Position numbers and translations under genes: made by a program | Shown here: positions 45,636 to 53,507 of the stretch, piece by piece | How the letters are laid out: every line of letters starts with the position of its first letter | Numbering within the stretch: position 1 is the first letter of the stretch | The notes under the pieces: generated by a model | Told to the model about the DNA's origin: nothing | The model's input: the letters and a program-made list of their open reading frames with translations, nothing else | Databases searched by the model: none | Assembly (NCBI GenBank): GCA_016713785.1 | Contig: JADJOM010000003.1 | Location: 2,375,501 to 2,439,500 of the forward strand | Direction: 5' to 3' | Length of the DNA stretch: 64,000 nt | From: Gemmatimonadota bacterium | GTDB taxonomy: Bacteria; Gemmatimonadota; Gemmatimonadetes; Gemmatimonadales; GWC2-71-9

Positions 45636-46541
45636 ATGCTCCCGATCGATCTCCGTGGCAAGCGCGCCTTCATCGCCGGCGTGGCCGACGATGGTGGGTT
45701 CGGCTTCGCCATCGCCAAGGCCATGGCGGAGGCCGGCGCCTCCATCTGCGTGGGCACCTGGCCCCCGGCGATGAACATCTTCCAGAACCTGCTCGACCGC
45801 GGGAAGATGGACGACTCCCTCGCGCTCTCGGATGGCGGGAAGATGGCGTTCGAGCGGATCTACCCGCTGGACGCCGCCTTCGACACCATGGCGGATGTCC
45901 CCGAGGAGATCCGGGAGAGCAAGCGCTACAAGGAGCGGGGCGACTTCAGCATCGCCGGGGTGGTGCAGAACTTCACCGCCGACTTCGGCGAGCGCCCGCT
46001 CGACATCGTGGTGCACAGCCTGGCCAACGGCCCCGAGGTGAAGAAGCCGCTGCTCGAAACCAGCCGCGCCGGCTACCTGGCCGCGGTGAGCGTCAGCGCC
46101 TACAGCCTGACCTCCATGGTGCGGAGCTTCTCCCCGCTGCTGCGGCCGGGGGGGTCGTTCCTCTCCCTCACCTTCATGGCGGGGGAGCGGGTGGTGCCGG
46201 GGTACGGCGGCGGGATGTCGAGCGCCAAGGCCGCGCTCGAGGCCGATACCCGCACCCTGGCCTACGAGGCGGGACGCAAGTACGGGGTGCGGGTGAACAC
46301 GATCTCCGCCGGCCCCTGGGCCTCGCGCGCGGCCACCGCCATCGGCTTCATCGACACCATGGTGCGGTACTCGCGCGCCAATTCCCCCATCCCCCGCGAC
46401 CTCGATGCCCGGGACGTCGGCGCCACCGCCGCCTTCCTGGCCTGCCCGCTGGCGCAGGCCATCACCGGCGCGACGGTGTACGTGGACAACGGGTACCACG
46501 CCATGGGCGTGGCGGTGGACTCCAAGTCGCTGGACGGATGA
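45636..46541 (+). CDS. fabI: Enoyl-[acyl-carrier-protein] reductase (NADH), long plant/chlamydial form
   Basis: A 301-residue short-chain-dehydrogenase-like enzyme. It reduces trans-2-enoyl-ACP in the last step of each fatty acid elongation cycle. It begins 'IDLRGKRAFIAGVADDGGFG' (nucleotide site) and has an insertion 'ESKRYKERGDFSIAGVVQNF' (about 90-110) found in the longer FabI of plants and chlamydiae. The active-site segment is 'RVVPGYGGGMSSAKAALEAD', with Tyr and Lys. 'VRVNTISAGPWASRAATAIG' follows. E. coli FabI is about 260 residues and lacks the insertion. It overlaps the next gene by ATGA; the upstream repeats leave little room for a promoter. Confidence 0.93.
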   Translation: MLPIDLRGKRAFIAGVADDGGFGFAIAKAMAEAGASICVGTWPPAMNIFQNLLDRGKMDDSLALSDGGKMAFERIYPLDAAFDTMADVPEEIRESKRYKERGDFSIAGVVQNFTADFGERPLDIVVHSLANGPEVKKPLLETSRAGYLAAVSVSAYSLTSMVRSFSPLLRPGGSFLSLTFMAGERVVPGYGGGMSSAKAALEADTRTLAYEAGRKYGVRVNTISAGPWASRAATAIGFIDTMVRYSRANSPIPRDLDARDVGATAAFLACPLAQAITGATVYVDNGYHAMGVAVDSKSLDG

Positions 46542-47158
46542 GCATGACACCGGGAGGCAGGGGCGGCGCAGCCGGGCGTGGGATCGATGCCCGGCGCGCC
46601 GTGGCCCTGGTGGCGCTGTGCGCGCTCACCGTCGCCTGCCCCCCGTCGCTGGCCGCCCAGGCCGCCCCGCCGATCCGCCAGGCCTTCCCGATGCCCGAGG
46701 AGTACCGCGGCATCCAGCTCCGGGCCCAGGAAACCCAGCGGACCCTGCTCCTCGCCATGGTCGACTCCATGCCCGAGGCCCTGTTCCGCCGCGCCGCCGC
46801 CGACGGCCAGCGGGACTTCGCCGAGCAGGTGCACCACGCCGCCAACGCCAACCAGTACATCGTGGCCCACTACCAGCTCGGCTGGGATTCGCTGCCGGTG
46901 CGGGCCGACACCGCGGTGGTGTTCAACACCCGGGCCGGGCTCCGCGCCTTCGTGGACGCGTCCTACGGCTTCAGCATCCGGGTGCTCCGGGAGCAGCCCG
47001 CCGCCGAGCGGCAGGGACTGATCTGGTACTTCGGGCAGAAGATGCCCCGCTGGATGGTGTGGGACGAGCTCAACCAGCACACCATCTGGACCGCGGGCCA
47101 GATCGTCGCGAACTTCCGGGCGGCGGGCATGGCCCCGCCCTCCTTCCTGTACTTCTGA
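46538..47158 (+). CDS. Exported DinB-like helical protein
   Basis: 206 residues from the ATG overlapping the fabI stop; a second ATG at 46544 is equally possible. An N-terminal signal (about 20-42, 'AVALVALCALTVACPPSLAA', then Q) precedes a four-helix region. 'EQVHHAANANQYIVAHY' (about 90-106) and 'LNQHTIWTAGQIVANFRAAG' (about 178-197) carry the His positions typical of DinB metal-binding proteins. Export is unusual for DinB, most of which are cytosolic thiol-dependent enzymes. No catalytic role can be named. It is followed after 7 bases by the DUF423 gene and is likely in the fabI operon. Confidence 0.65.
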   Translation: MSMTPGGRGGAAGRGIDARRAVALVALCALTVACPPSLAAQAAPPIRQAFPMPEEYRGIQLRAQETQRTLLLAMVDSMPEALFRRAAADGQRDFAEQVHHAANANQYIVAHYQLGWDSLPVRADTAVVFNTRAGLRAFVDASYGFSIRVLREQPAAERQGLIWYFGQKMPRWMVWDELNQHTIWTAGQIVANFRAAGMAPPSFLYF

Positions 47159-47165
47159 GCCGCCC

Positions 47166-47537
47166 ATGCTCTTCGCCCGCCTCGCCGCGCTGTCCGGGTT
47201 CATCGCCGTCGCCACCGGCGCCTTCGGCGCCCACGGGCTCAAGGCGCGGCTCACCACCGACCAGCTCCAGGTCTGGGAAACGGCCGCGCGCTATCAGATG
47301 TACCACGTGGTGCCGCTCTTCGTGGTGGCCTGGCTGCTGAGCGGCGGCCCCTGCCCATGGGCCAGCCGGGCCGGCTGGGCCTTCGTGCTGGGCACCCTGC
47401 TCTTCTCCGGCAGCCTCTACGCGCTGGCCCTGTCCGGGGTCTCCCGGCTCGGCGCGATCACGCCGTTCGGCGGCGTGGCCTTCCTGGCCGGCTGGGCCAT
47501 GCTGGCGCTCGCGGTCGGCAGCCGCCGGCCCGGGTAG
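47166..47537 (+). CDS. DUF423 membrane protein (YgdD type)
   Basis: A 123-residue protein with four transmembrane helices. It opens with 'LAALSGFIAVATGAFGAHGL' and has 'WETAARYQMYHVVPL' and 'FSGSLYALALSG', the defining sequences of DUF423. Length is standard. The family is widespread in bacteria and sits in the inner membrane; its biochemical role is unknown. It lies 7 bases after the DinB-like gene and 2 bases before the YkgJ-like gene, all in the direction of fabI, so one transcript is likely. Nothing in the sequence adds a functional clue. Confidence 0.88.
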   Translation: MLFARLAALSGFIAVATGAFGAHGLKARLTTDQLQVWETAARYQMYHVVPLFVVAWLLSGGPCPWASRAGWAFVLGTLLFSGSLYALALSGVSRLGAITPFGGVAFLAGWAMLALAVGSRRPG

Positions 47538-47539
47538 CC

Positions 47540-48172
47540 ATGCACCCCGCCGCCGAGACCTACCGCGACCTCCTTACCCAGCTCGATCGCTGGTTCGCGG
47601 GCGCGCGGGCCCGGCATGGCGACGTGATCCCCTGCCGCAGCGGCTGCACCGCCTGCTGCCACGGCCTGTTCGACATCTCCGTTGCCGACCAGCTGCTGCT
47701 CCGCGAGACCATCGCCACCCTCCCCGCCGGGGTGCGCGCGGGGATCCTGGCGCGTGCCGAACGGCTGCTCGACCGCCTGCAGGCGGTGGCCCCCGAGTGG
47801 GGCCCGCCCTGGGACATCGCCGCCATCGGCGAGGACCGCTTCGACGAGATCTGCCTGGCCCTGCACGATGCCCCCTGCCCCCTGCTCGGGCCCGAGGGGG
47901 GGTGTGAGGCCTACGCCGGGCGCCCCCTCGTCTGCCGCCTGATCGGGCTGCCGATGCTCACCGCCGACGGGCTGCTGCTGGAGAACGCCTGTCCCATCCA
48001 GGAGCGCTTCCCCGCCTACGCGCTCCTCGACCCGGTGCCCTTCGACCTCGAGGTGCTCGAGGCCGCGGAGATCGCCTGCCTCGAGGCGGCGGCGGTGGAG
48101 GTGCACGGCACGCCCACCGCGGCGGCGGCCGAGACCACCATCGCGCCCGTGGCGGCGGGCGCCGTCCGCTAG
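47540..48172 (+). CDS. YkgJ-family cysteine cluster protein
   Basis: A 210-residue protein with the YkgJ/UPF0153 cysteine pattern. 'CRSGCTACCHGLFDIS' (about 31-46) supplies four Cys, and 'APCPLLGPEGGCEAYAGRP' (about 112-130) with 'VCRLIG' supplies more; a final Cys lies in 'NACPIQ'. The family probably binds a metal or an iron-sulfur cluster. The start is the ATG at 47540, 2 bases after the previous stop. The C-terminus (about 180-210) is Ala/Thr-rich and probably disordered. Its substrate or partner is unknown. It is fourth in the fabI-led gene run. Confidence 0.8.
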   Translation: MHPAAETYRDLLTQLDRWFAGARARHGDVIPCRSGCTACCHGLFDISVADQLLLRETIATLPAGVRAGILARAERLLDRLQAVAPEWGPPWDIAAIGEDRFDEICLALHDAPCPLLGPEGGCEAYAGRPLVCRLIGLPMLTADGLLLENACPIQERFPAYALLDPVPFDLEVLEAAEIACLEAAAVEVHGTPTAAAAETTIAPVAAGAVR

Positions 48173-48200
48173 CGCACCGCCGTCCCCGCGAGCGCCTCCC

Positions 48201-48692
48201 ATGCCCAATCGTGTGCTCCGCGACCTGCTCCGCGGCCGCGGCTCCCACGCGGACCCCGTGGCCTGCGTGCTCGAGCTGCCGGCTGACCTTGCCGGCCGCC
48301 GGGTGCCCGGGGTGGAGCACACCATCTGGCAGTTGGTCTGGCACATGAGCTACTGGATGGACTACGAGCTGCGATCGCTGGCGGGCCCCGAGGTGCCCTA
48401 CCCCGAGCGGGCCGACCTCAGCTGGCCCGAGACCGACGCGCCCCCCGGCGCGGAGGCCTGGGCGGCGCTGGTGGCCACCTATCGGCAGCAGGTGGACCGG
48501 CTCGGGGAGTGGTCGGCGCAGGTGGCGATGGACGGGCTGGGCGCCCGGATCGTCCACGCCGAGCGCAGCGAGACGGTGCAGGAGGTGCTGTGGCAGATGG
48601 TGGCGCACAACAGCTATCACACCGGGCAGGTGGCACAGCTGCGGCGCGCCTTCGGGGCCTGGCCCCCGCCGGGGGGTGGGGATACCTGGTAG
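48201..48692 (+). CDS. DinB-family protein
   Basis: A 163-residue four-helix-bundle protein of the DinB/YfiT group. The metal-ligand histidines are visible in 'TIWQLVWHMSYWMDYELR' (about 43-60) and in 'QMVAHNSYHTGQVAQLRRAF' (about 133-152). DinB members bind Ni or Zn, and some are thiol-S-transferases that use bacillithiol or mycothiol-like cofactors. Activity here is unknown. It is 28 bases after the YkgJ-like gene. Its stop is 38 bases before a strong hairpin shared with the convergent cytochrome oxidase operon. Confidence 0.82.
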   Translation: MPNRVLRDLLRGRGSHADPVACVLELPADLAGRRVPGVEHTIWQLVWHMSYWMDYELRSLAGPEVPYPERADLSWPETDAPPGAEAWAALVATYRQQVDRLGEWSAQVAMDGLGARIVHAERSETVQEVLWQMVAHNSYHTGQVAQLRRAFGAWPPPGGGDTW

Positions 48693-48729
48693 CTCCGCGG
48701 CTCCGCGGCTCGATACCTCGGCAGCAAGA

Positions 48730-48761
48730 ACGGCCCTCCGGAGTACTCCCCGGAGGGCCGT
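48730..48761. terminator. Perfect 12-bp bidirectional hairpin
   Basis: ACGGCCCTCCGG (48730-48741) pairs exactly with 48750-48761 around 8 bases. It lies between the DinB stop (plus) and the ctaF stop (minus), and can end both transcripts. Confidence 0.65.
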
Positions 48762-48793
48762 GGACATTCGTGCCGCCGAGCCGCCAAACCGTC

Positions 48794-49162
48794 CTAGGTG
48801 AGCGGATTCACCGTCGGGCTGTGGGAATACAGGTAGAAGAAGATGATCATCAGCGCGGCGATGATGACGGCGGCGAGGATCAGCGACAGGACGAAGATCG
48901 TGGTCAGGAGTTTGCCGTCGGTCTTGAGGTGCATGTAGAACATCGCCACCAGCGCGAACTTGATGGCGGAGAGCACCAGCAGCACCTCGGTATTGATCGG
49001 CTCGAGCCAGACCGCCACGCTGGCGGGGTTGTGGCGGTGCACGATCTCGTAGCACCAGACCTCGAGCGCGGTAAGCGCGAAGAGCACCAGCGCGATCTTG
49101 GTGTAGGTCTGCCAGGTCGGGTGCGCGTGGCCGTCGCCGTGCGCGTGGGCGGAAGCAGTCAT
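48794..49162 (-). CDS. ctaF: Cytochrome c oxidase subunit IV (CtaF-like)
   Basis: A 122-residue membrane protein at the end of the oxidase operon. It has a His-rich N-terminus ('SAHAHGDGHAHP', about 4-15) and three transmembrane helices (about 22-40, 55-76, 88-113). 'IKFALVAMFYMHLKTDGKL' is the typical second-helix end of bacterial subunit IV, which stabilises the complex. The larger frame running to 49708 is an antisense-type shadow over ctaE. The ATG at 49162 is 11 bases after the subunit III stop. The His cluster may bind metal, perhaps copper, but this is a guess. Confidence 0.85.
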   Translation of the reverse strand: MTASAHAHGDGHAHPTWQTYTKIALVLFALTALEVWCYEIVHRHNPASVAVWLEPINTEVLLVLSAIKFALVAMFYMHLKTDGKLLTTIFVLSLILAAVIIAALMIIFFYLYSHSPTVNPLT

Positions 49163-49173
49163 GGGCGGCCGGC

Positions 49174-49803
49174 TCAGCGGATGAGGTAGACGACGGGGAA
49201 GATCACGATCCAGACCACGTCGACGAAGTGCCAGTACAGGGCGGCCATCTCCAGGTTGAGCGCCTTCTCGGGCGGGAGCTTGCCGCGGAGCGCCACCACC
49301 AGGACCGAGATGAGCCACACCAGCCCCAGCGTCACGTGGGTGCCGTGGAAGCCGGTCAGGGTGTAGAAGGTGGACGAGAACAGGTTGGTGGTGTAGCCCA
49401 TGCCGCGATGGGCGAAGTGGCTGAACTCGTAGACCTGCATCCCGACGAAGAACACGCCGCAGATGATCGTGGCCACCAGCCAGGTGATCAGCTGCTTGCG
49501 GTTGCCCTTCTGGGCGCCGTTGAGCGCCAGCACCACGAAGAACGAACTGAAGAGCAGCAGCGCGGTGCCGAAGGTCACCAGCGGGATCTCGAGCATCTGC
49601 TCCTGCGGCGCCCCGTTGAGCAGCCACTCCTCGTGCGGCTTGGGCCCGCTCACGTCGCGGCCCTTGTACACCAGGTAGGTGCCGATGAGGGAGGCGAAGA
49701 ACATGCATTCGGACCCGATGAAGGTCCAGATCGCCAGCTTCCGGTTGTCGAGGCCGGTCGCGGTGTAGTGGTGATCGTCAGCGTGCGCGTGCGCAGTCGC
49801 CAC
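49174..49803 (-). CDS. ctaE: Cytochrome c oxidase subunit III
   Basis: A 209-residue protein starting at GTG 49803, GGAG about 8 bases upstream. It has five transmembrane helices, the short form usual for ba3/caa3-type and many bacterial oxidases. Characteristic sequences are 'KLAIWTFIGSECMFFASLIG' near residue 22, 'FYTLTGFHGTHVTLGLVWL' near residue 145 and 'ALYWHFVDVVWIVIFPVVYL' at the end. The N-terminus is His-rich ('ATAHAHADDHHY'), as in subunit IV. It lies 90 bases downstream of ctaD and 11 bases upstream of ctaF. Confidence 0.93.
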   Translation of the reverse strand: MATAHAHADDHHYTATGLDNRKLAIWTFIGSECMFFASLIGTYLVYKGRDVSGPKPHEEWLLNGAPQEQMLEIPLVTFGTALLLFSSFFVVLALNGAQKGNRKQLITWLVATIICGVFFVGMQVYEFSHFAHRGMGYTTNLFSSTFYTLTGFHGTHVTLGLVWLISVLVVALRGKLPPEKALNLEMAALYWHFVDVVWIVIFPVVYLIR

Positions 49804-49893
49804 GAGGGGTCTCCGGATCGTTGGGTCGGGGCGGCGCCGTGGCGCCGCCGGGTCGCGTAGCAGGGTGGGGCCGGCGCGGGGCCGGCCCGGCGG

Positions 49894-51732
49894 TCAGTGC
49901 CCGGGGCCGAACGGCGGCTCGAACGCCCAGCTGTAGATGCCGTACAGGAGCAGCGCCAGCCCGACGAGGTGCACCCAGAGGTGCGACCCGCCGATGAACC
50001 CGCCCAGCGTCACCGCCACGCCCAGGGCCGCCACCAGCGGCCGCCACGAGGGGTTGGGCATGGCCACGGCGTCGTGGGCCACCGGCACCGGCTCCGGCAG
50101 GCGGCCCCCCGCGGCCCGCTTCATCTCCCACAGCGCGTCCCGGCCGTGCACCTGCGGCAGCGTGGGGAAGTTGAAGTGCTGCGGCGGCGAGGGGATCGAC
50201 CACTCGAGCGTGGCGCCGTCCCACGGGTCGGCGGGCGCCGGCGGCTGCACGCTCTTCCAGGTCTTGAGGATGTTCACGATGAACACCAGCATCGAGACCG
50301 CGAGCAGGAACGCGCCCACCGTCTCCAGCTTGTTGAGCAGCTCGAAGTTCGACTCCGCGCTGTAGGTGTACACCCGGCGCGGCATGCCGTTCAGCCCCAC
50401 GATGTGCATCGGGAAGAACGTGAGGTTGAACCCCGCCAGCATCAGCCAGAAGTGCACCTTCCCGAGCCCCTCGTCCAGCAGCTTGCCGAACATCTTGGGC
50501 CAGTAGAAGTACGCCCCGCCGGTCAGCGCGAAGATCGCCCCGCCGAACAGCACGTAGTGGAAGTGCGCCACGATGAAGTAGGTGTCGGTCTGCTGCAGGT
50601 CGGCCGGCGGCGAGGCGTGCATCACGCCGGAGAGGCCACCCATGATGAACATCGCGATGAACCCGATGGCGAAGAGCATCGGCGTCTGGAACGACACCCG
50701 GCCGCCCCACATCGTGCCGATCCAGTTGAAGATCTTCACGCCGGTGGGGATGGCGATGATCATCGTGGCCAGCGAGAAGAACGCGTCGGCGAAGGGGCCC
50801 ATGCCGGTGGCGAACATGTGGTGCGCCCATACCCCGAAGCCCACGAAGGCGATGAACGCCCCGCTGAAGACCATCGCCGCGTACCCGAACAGCGGCTTGC
50901 GCGAGAACACCGGCAGGATCTCCGACACCAGCCCGAACGACGGCAGGATCAGGATGTACACCTCGGGATGGCCGAACAGCCAGAAGAGGTGCTGCCACAG
51001 GACCGGGTCGCCGCCGCCGCTCGGGACGAAGAAGTGGGTCCCGAAGGTCCGGTCAATCATCAGGAGGATCAGCGCCACCGTGATGATCGGGAAGGAGAGC
51101 AGCAGCAGGATCTGGGTGATGAAGCTCATCCACACGAACATCGGCATGTGCATCATCTTCATGCCGGGCGCGCGGAGGTTGATGGTGGTGACGAAGAAGT
51201 TCACCGCCGCCGCGAGCGACGCCACGCCCAGCACCTGGAGGCCCACCGTCCAGAAGTCGATGTTCATCCCCGGCGAGTACTGCTTGGTGGTCAGGTTGGC
51301 GTAGCCGAACCAGCCGCCGTCGGGGGCCGCGCCGAACAGCCAGCTGGCGTTGATCAGCAGGCCGCCGAACAGGAACACCCAGTAGCTGAACGCGTTGAGC
51401 CGGGGGAACGCCACGTCCCGGGCGCCCAGCTGCAGCGGGATCAGGTAGTTGAAGTACATCGCCGAGAGCGGCATCACCCCGAGGAAGATCATCGTGGTGC
51501 CATGCATGGTGAACAGCTGGTTGTACACCTCGGCGCTCACCAGCCGCCCGTCCGGCCCCCACAGCTGCATGCGGATGACCAGCGCCTCCAGGCCGCCGAT
51601 CAGGAAGAACAGGAACGCCGTCAGGCCATACATGATCCCGATGCGCTTGTGATCCACCGTGGTGATCCAGCTCCACAGCCCGGTGGCCTCCTCGTGCTGC
51701 GCGGGGGCGTGCTCCAGGGCGGTTGTTGCCAT
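49894..51732 (-). CDS. ctaD: Cytochrome c oxidase subunit I
   Basis: A 612-residue catalytic subunit. It reduces O2 to water at a heme a3-CuB centre and pumps protons. The ATG at 51732 has GAGGA 7 bases upstream. Key sequences: 'NQLFTMHGTTMIFLGVMPL' (low-spin heme His), 'WLFGHPEVYILILPSFGLVS' (CuB His and cross-linked Tyr), 'WAHHMFATGM', 'ATMIIAIPTGVKIFNW' and 'YFIVAHFHYVLFGGAIFALT'. The C-terminus (about 545-612) adds two more helices, giving about 14 in total, seen in some caa3-type enzymes. Second gene of the operon after ctaC. Confidence 0.96.
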   Translation of the reverse strand: MATTALEHAPAQHEEATGLWSWITTVDHKRIGIMYGLTAFLFFLIGGLEALVIRMQLWGPDGRLVSAEVYNQLFTMHGTTMIFLGVMPLSAMYFNYLIPLQLGARDVAFPRLNAFSYWVFLFGGLLINASWLFGAAPDGGWFGYANLTTKQYSPGMNIDFWTVGLQVLGVASLAAAVNFFVTTINLRAPGMKMMHMPMFVWMSFITQILLLLSFPIITVALILLMIDRTFGTHFFVPSGGGDPVLWQHLFWLFGHPEVYILILPSFGLVSEILPVFSRKPLFGYAAMVFSGAFIAFVGFGVWAHHMFATGMGPFADAFFSLATMIIAIPTGVKIFNWIGTMWGGRVSFQTPMLFAIGFIAMFIMGGLSGVMHASPPADLQQTDTYFIVAHFHYVLFGGAIFALTGGAYFYWPKMFGKLLDEGLGKVHFWLMLAGFNLTFFPMHIVGLNGMPRRVYTYSAESNFELLNKLETVGAFLLAVSMLVFIVNILKTWKSVQPPAPADPWDGATLEWSIPSPPQHFNFPTLPQVHGRDALWEMKRAAGGRLPEPVPVAHDAVAMPNPSWRPLVAALGVAVTLGGFIGGSHLWVHLVGLALLLYGIYSWAFEPPFGPGH

Positions 51733-51770
51733 GTCGGGTCCTCGATCGGTGTGGCGCGAGTGCGGCGCGG

Positions 51771-52814
51771 CTACTGGTTGGCGCGGAGGTAGGCCACCAG
51801 GGCCTGCGCCTCCTGGTCGGTCAGGCCCAGGTCGGGCATCAGCACCCCGGGCTTCCACGCCTGGGGATGCTGGATCCACCGGGCCAGGTTCTCGTCGGTG
51901 TTCGGCAGGGTGCCCGCCGCGATGTGGCTCCGGCTGCCCACGTGGTGCAGGTTCGGGCCGATCAGCGGCAGCGCGGGATAGAAGGAGTGGCAGCCCACGC
52001 ATCCCTTGGTGAGGAACAGCCCCTGGCCGTCCTTCACCAGCTGGGCCGCGGTGCTGTCCGCGCTGAAGTCCTTCGGAGGGGTGTTGAAGTTGGCCGCCCA
52101 GGCATCGAACTCCTCCGGCTTGAGCGACACGATCCGGTACGCCATGCGCCCGTGCTGCACCCCGCAGAACTCCACGCACTGCGCCGGGAAGTTCCCCTCG
52201 ACCTCGGCCTTGAACCAGAGGTTGTTGTACCGGCCGGGGAAGACGTCACGCTTCCCGGCGAACTGCGGCAGCCAGAAGCTGTGCAGCACGTCCGCCGTGG
52301 TCATCTCGAGGGTCACGGTGCGGCCCGACGGCACCCGCAGCTCCCCCGCGGTGGTGATGCCGAGCTGCGGATAGCGGAACTCCCACCACCACTGGTGCCC
52401 GATCACCTCCACCTGCAGCGCCTCCGGGCCCGGCTTCTGGGCCGTCTTGAAGATGGTCCGGACGGTCGGCACCGCGATCATCGCCAGGATGAAGGCCGGG
52501 ATGATGGTCCAGAGAATCTCGAGCGTGGTGTTGCCATGGGTCTGGACCGGTTCTGCCGCCCCCGGGCGATCGCGGAACTTCCAGATGGCCAACAGCAGCG
52601 CCCCTTCCACCAGCACGAAGACGATCGTGGCCCACAGCAGCGTGAGCCGCATGATGGCGTCGGCGTCCCGCGCGTAGTCCGCGCGCGGCAGCAGGGTGGT
52701 CTGGGGATACTGGTCGGGAGCGCAGCCCGTGAGCACCAGGGCCACGATAAGCAGGAGGTCCGGAGCCCCGAAGCGGAGCCTCCGGACAGCGGTGTCGGGC
52801 ATCAGTGCGCGCAT
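51771..52814 (-). CDS. ctaC: Cytochrome c oxidase subunit II with fused cytochrome c (caa3 type)
   Basis: A 347-residue protein. It has a lipoprotein signal with lipobox 'LVLTGC' (Cys31), two transmembrane helices (about 54-76, 97-117), then the CuA cupredoxin domain. CuA ligands are seen in 'VEVIGHQWWWEFRYPQ', 'VLHSFWLP' and 'CVEFCGVQHGRMAY'. The C-terminal ~90 residues are a cytochrome c domain with heme-attachment 'KGCVGCHSFYP' and a Met ligand in 'GVLMPDLGLTDQE'. This makes the enzyme caa3-type, taking electrons without a separate soluble cytochrome. It is first gene of the operon, behind a good promoter. Confidence 0.95.
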   Translation of the reverse strand: MRALMPDTAVRRLRFGAPDLLLIVALVLTGCAPDQYPQTTLLPRADYARDADAIMRLTLLWATIVFVLVEGALLLAIWKFRDRPGAAEPVQTHGNTTLEILWTIIPAFILAMIAVPTVRTIFKTAQKPGPEALQVEVIGHQWWWEFRYPQLGITTAGELRVPSGRTVTLEMTTADVLHSFWLPQFAGKRDVFPGRYNNLWFKAEVEGNFPAQCVEFCGVQHGRMAYRIVSLKPEEFDAWAANFNTPPKDFSADSTAAQLVKDGQGLFLTKGCVGCHSFYPALPLIGPNLHHVGSRSHIAAGTLPNTDENLARWIQHPQAWKPGVLMPDLGLTDQEAQALVAYLRANQ

Positions 52815-52863
52815 CCTGTCATTCAGAGCGAGAGTTGCAGGGGGGCATGTAAATGCCAGCGAG

Positions 52864-52892
52864 AGAATAGCCTTTCACTCTCGGAGAGTCAA
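52864..52892 (-). promoter_or_regulatory. Promoter of the cytochrome oxidase operon
   Basis: On the minus strand TTGACT (52892-52887) is followed after 17 bases by TATTCT (52869-52864). A 5-bp inverted repeat, ACTCT/AGAGT (52877-52889), lies in the spacer, and further GAGAG copies flank the -10 box. The transcript would start near 52857, about 43 bases before ctaC. Confidence 0.65.
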
Positions 52893-52904
52893 GAAATCAT
52901 GAAG

Positions 52905-52924
52905 AAAGGACAAAAATATCCTTT
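52905..52924. promoter_or_regulatory. AT-rich inverted repeat upstream of cox promoter
   Basis: AAAGGA (52905-52910) and TCCTTT (52919-52924) are exact reverse complements around 8 A/T-rich bases. It sits about 50-65 bases before the oxidase start site and also upstream of the divergent DinB gene, a typical activator position. The surrounding 100 bases are far more AT-rich than the rest of the window. Confidence 0.4.
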
Positions 52925-53000
52925 GAAAATGGTGTAAACTCAGGGCTGACTGACCGTTGTCATGTCCAGTGTTACAGGCACCTCCCGCCCCGGAGCGCAC

Positions 53001-53480
53001 ATGACACCCGCCGAACGCGCCCGCTGGATCGCCCGCTACGGTGAAGGCCCCGACCGCCTCGAGGCTGCCCTGCACAGCGTGCCGGCCCAGGCCCTCCAGT
53101 GGCGCCCCGCGCAAGGGAAGTGGTCGGTCCATGAGATCGTGGTCCACTGCGCCGACAGCGAGACCAACGCCCACATGCGGGTACGCTACCTCCTGGCCGA
53201 GGCCGAGCCCCTGCTCATCGGATACGACCAGGACCGCTGGGCCACGGTGCTCGGCTATCACGCCCACCCCCTGCCCCTCGCCCTTGCCACGATCCGGGCC
53301 GTGCGCGCCAACACCCTGCCCCTGCTCGAGCGGCTCACCGACGCCGACTGGCGCAAGGCCGGCCGGCACACCGAGCATGGGCCGTACGGGATGGCAGACT
53401 GGCTCCAGGCCTACGGGGAGCACCTCGAGGTCCACGCGCGCCAGATCGGGCGGAACCTGGAGGCGTGGGGAAGACGGTAG
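53001..53480 (+). CDS. DinB-family protein (DinB_2 type)
   Basis: 159 residues from the ATG at 53001, which has GGAG 6 bases upstream; an in-frame ATG at 52962 is less likely. Helical-bundle sequence includes 'GKWSVHEIVVHCADSETNAH' (about 36-55) and 'YGEHLEVHARQIGRNL' near the C-terminus, carrying the His triad of DinB metal sites. 'MTPAERARWIARYGEGPDRL' is a common N-terminus of this subgroup. It is divergent from the oxidase operon, sharing the AT-rich regulatory region. The 3' end runs into short GGTAGGGCGG-type repeats before convergent vanX. Confidence 0.85.
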   Translation: MTPAERARWIARYGEGPDRLEAALHSVPAQALQWRPAQGKWSVHEIVVHCADSETNAHMRVRYLLAEAEPLLIGYDQDRWATVLGYHAHPLPLALATIRAVRANTLPLLERLTDADWRKAGRHTEHGPYGMADWLQAYGEHLEVHARQIGRNLEAWGRR

Positions 53481-53507
53481 GGCGGTACGGCGGCGGGAAG
53501 GAGACGC

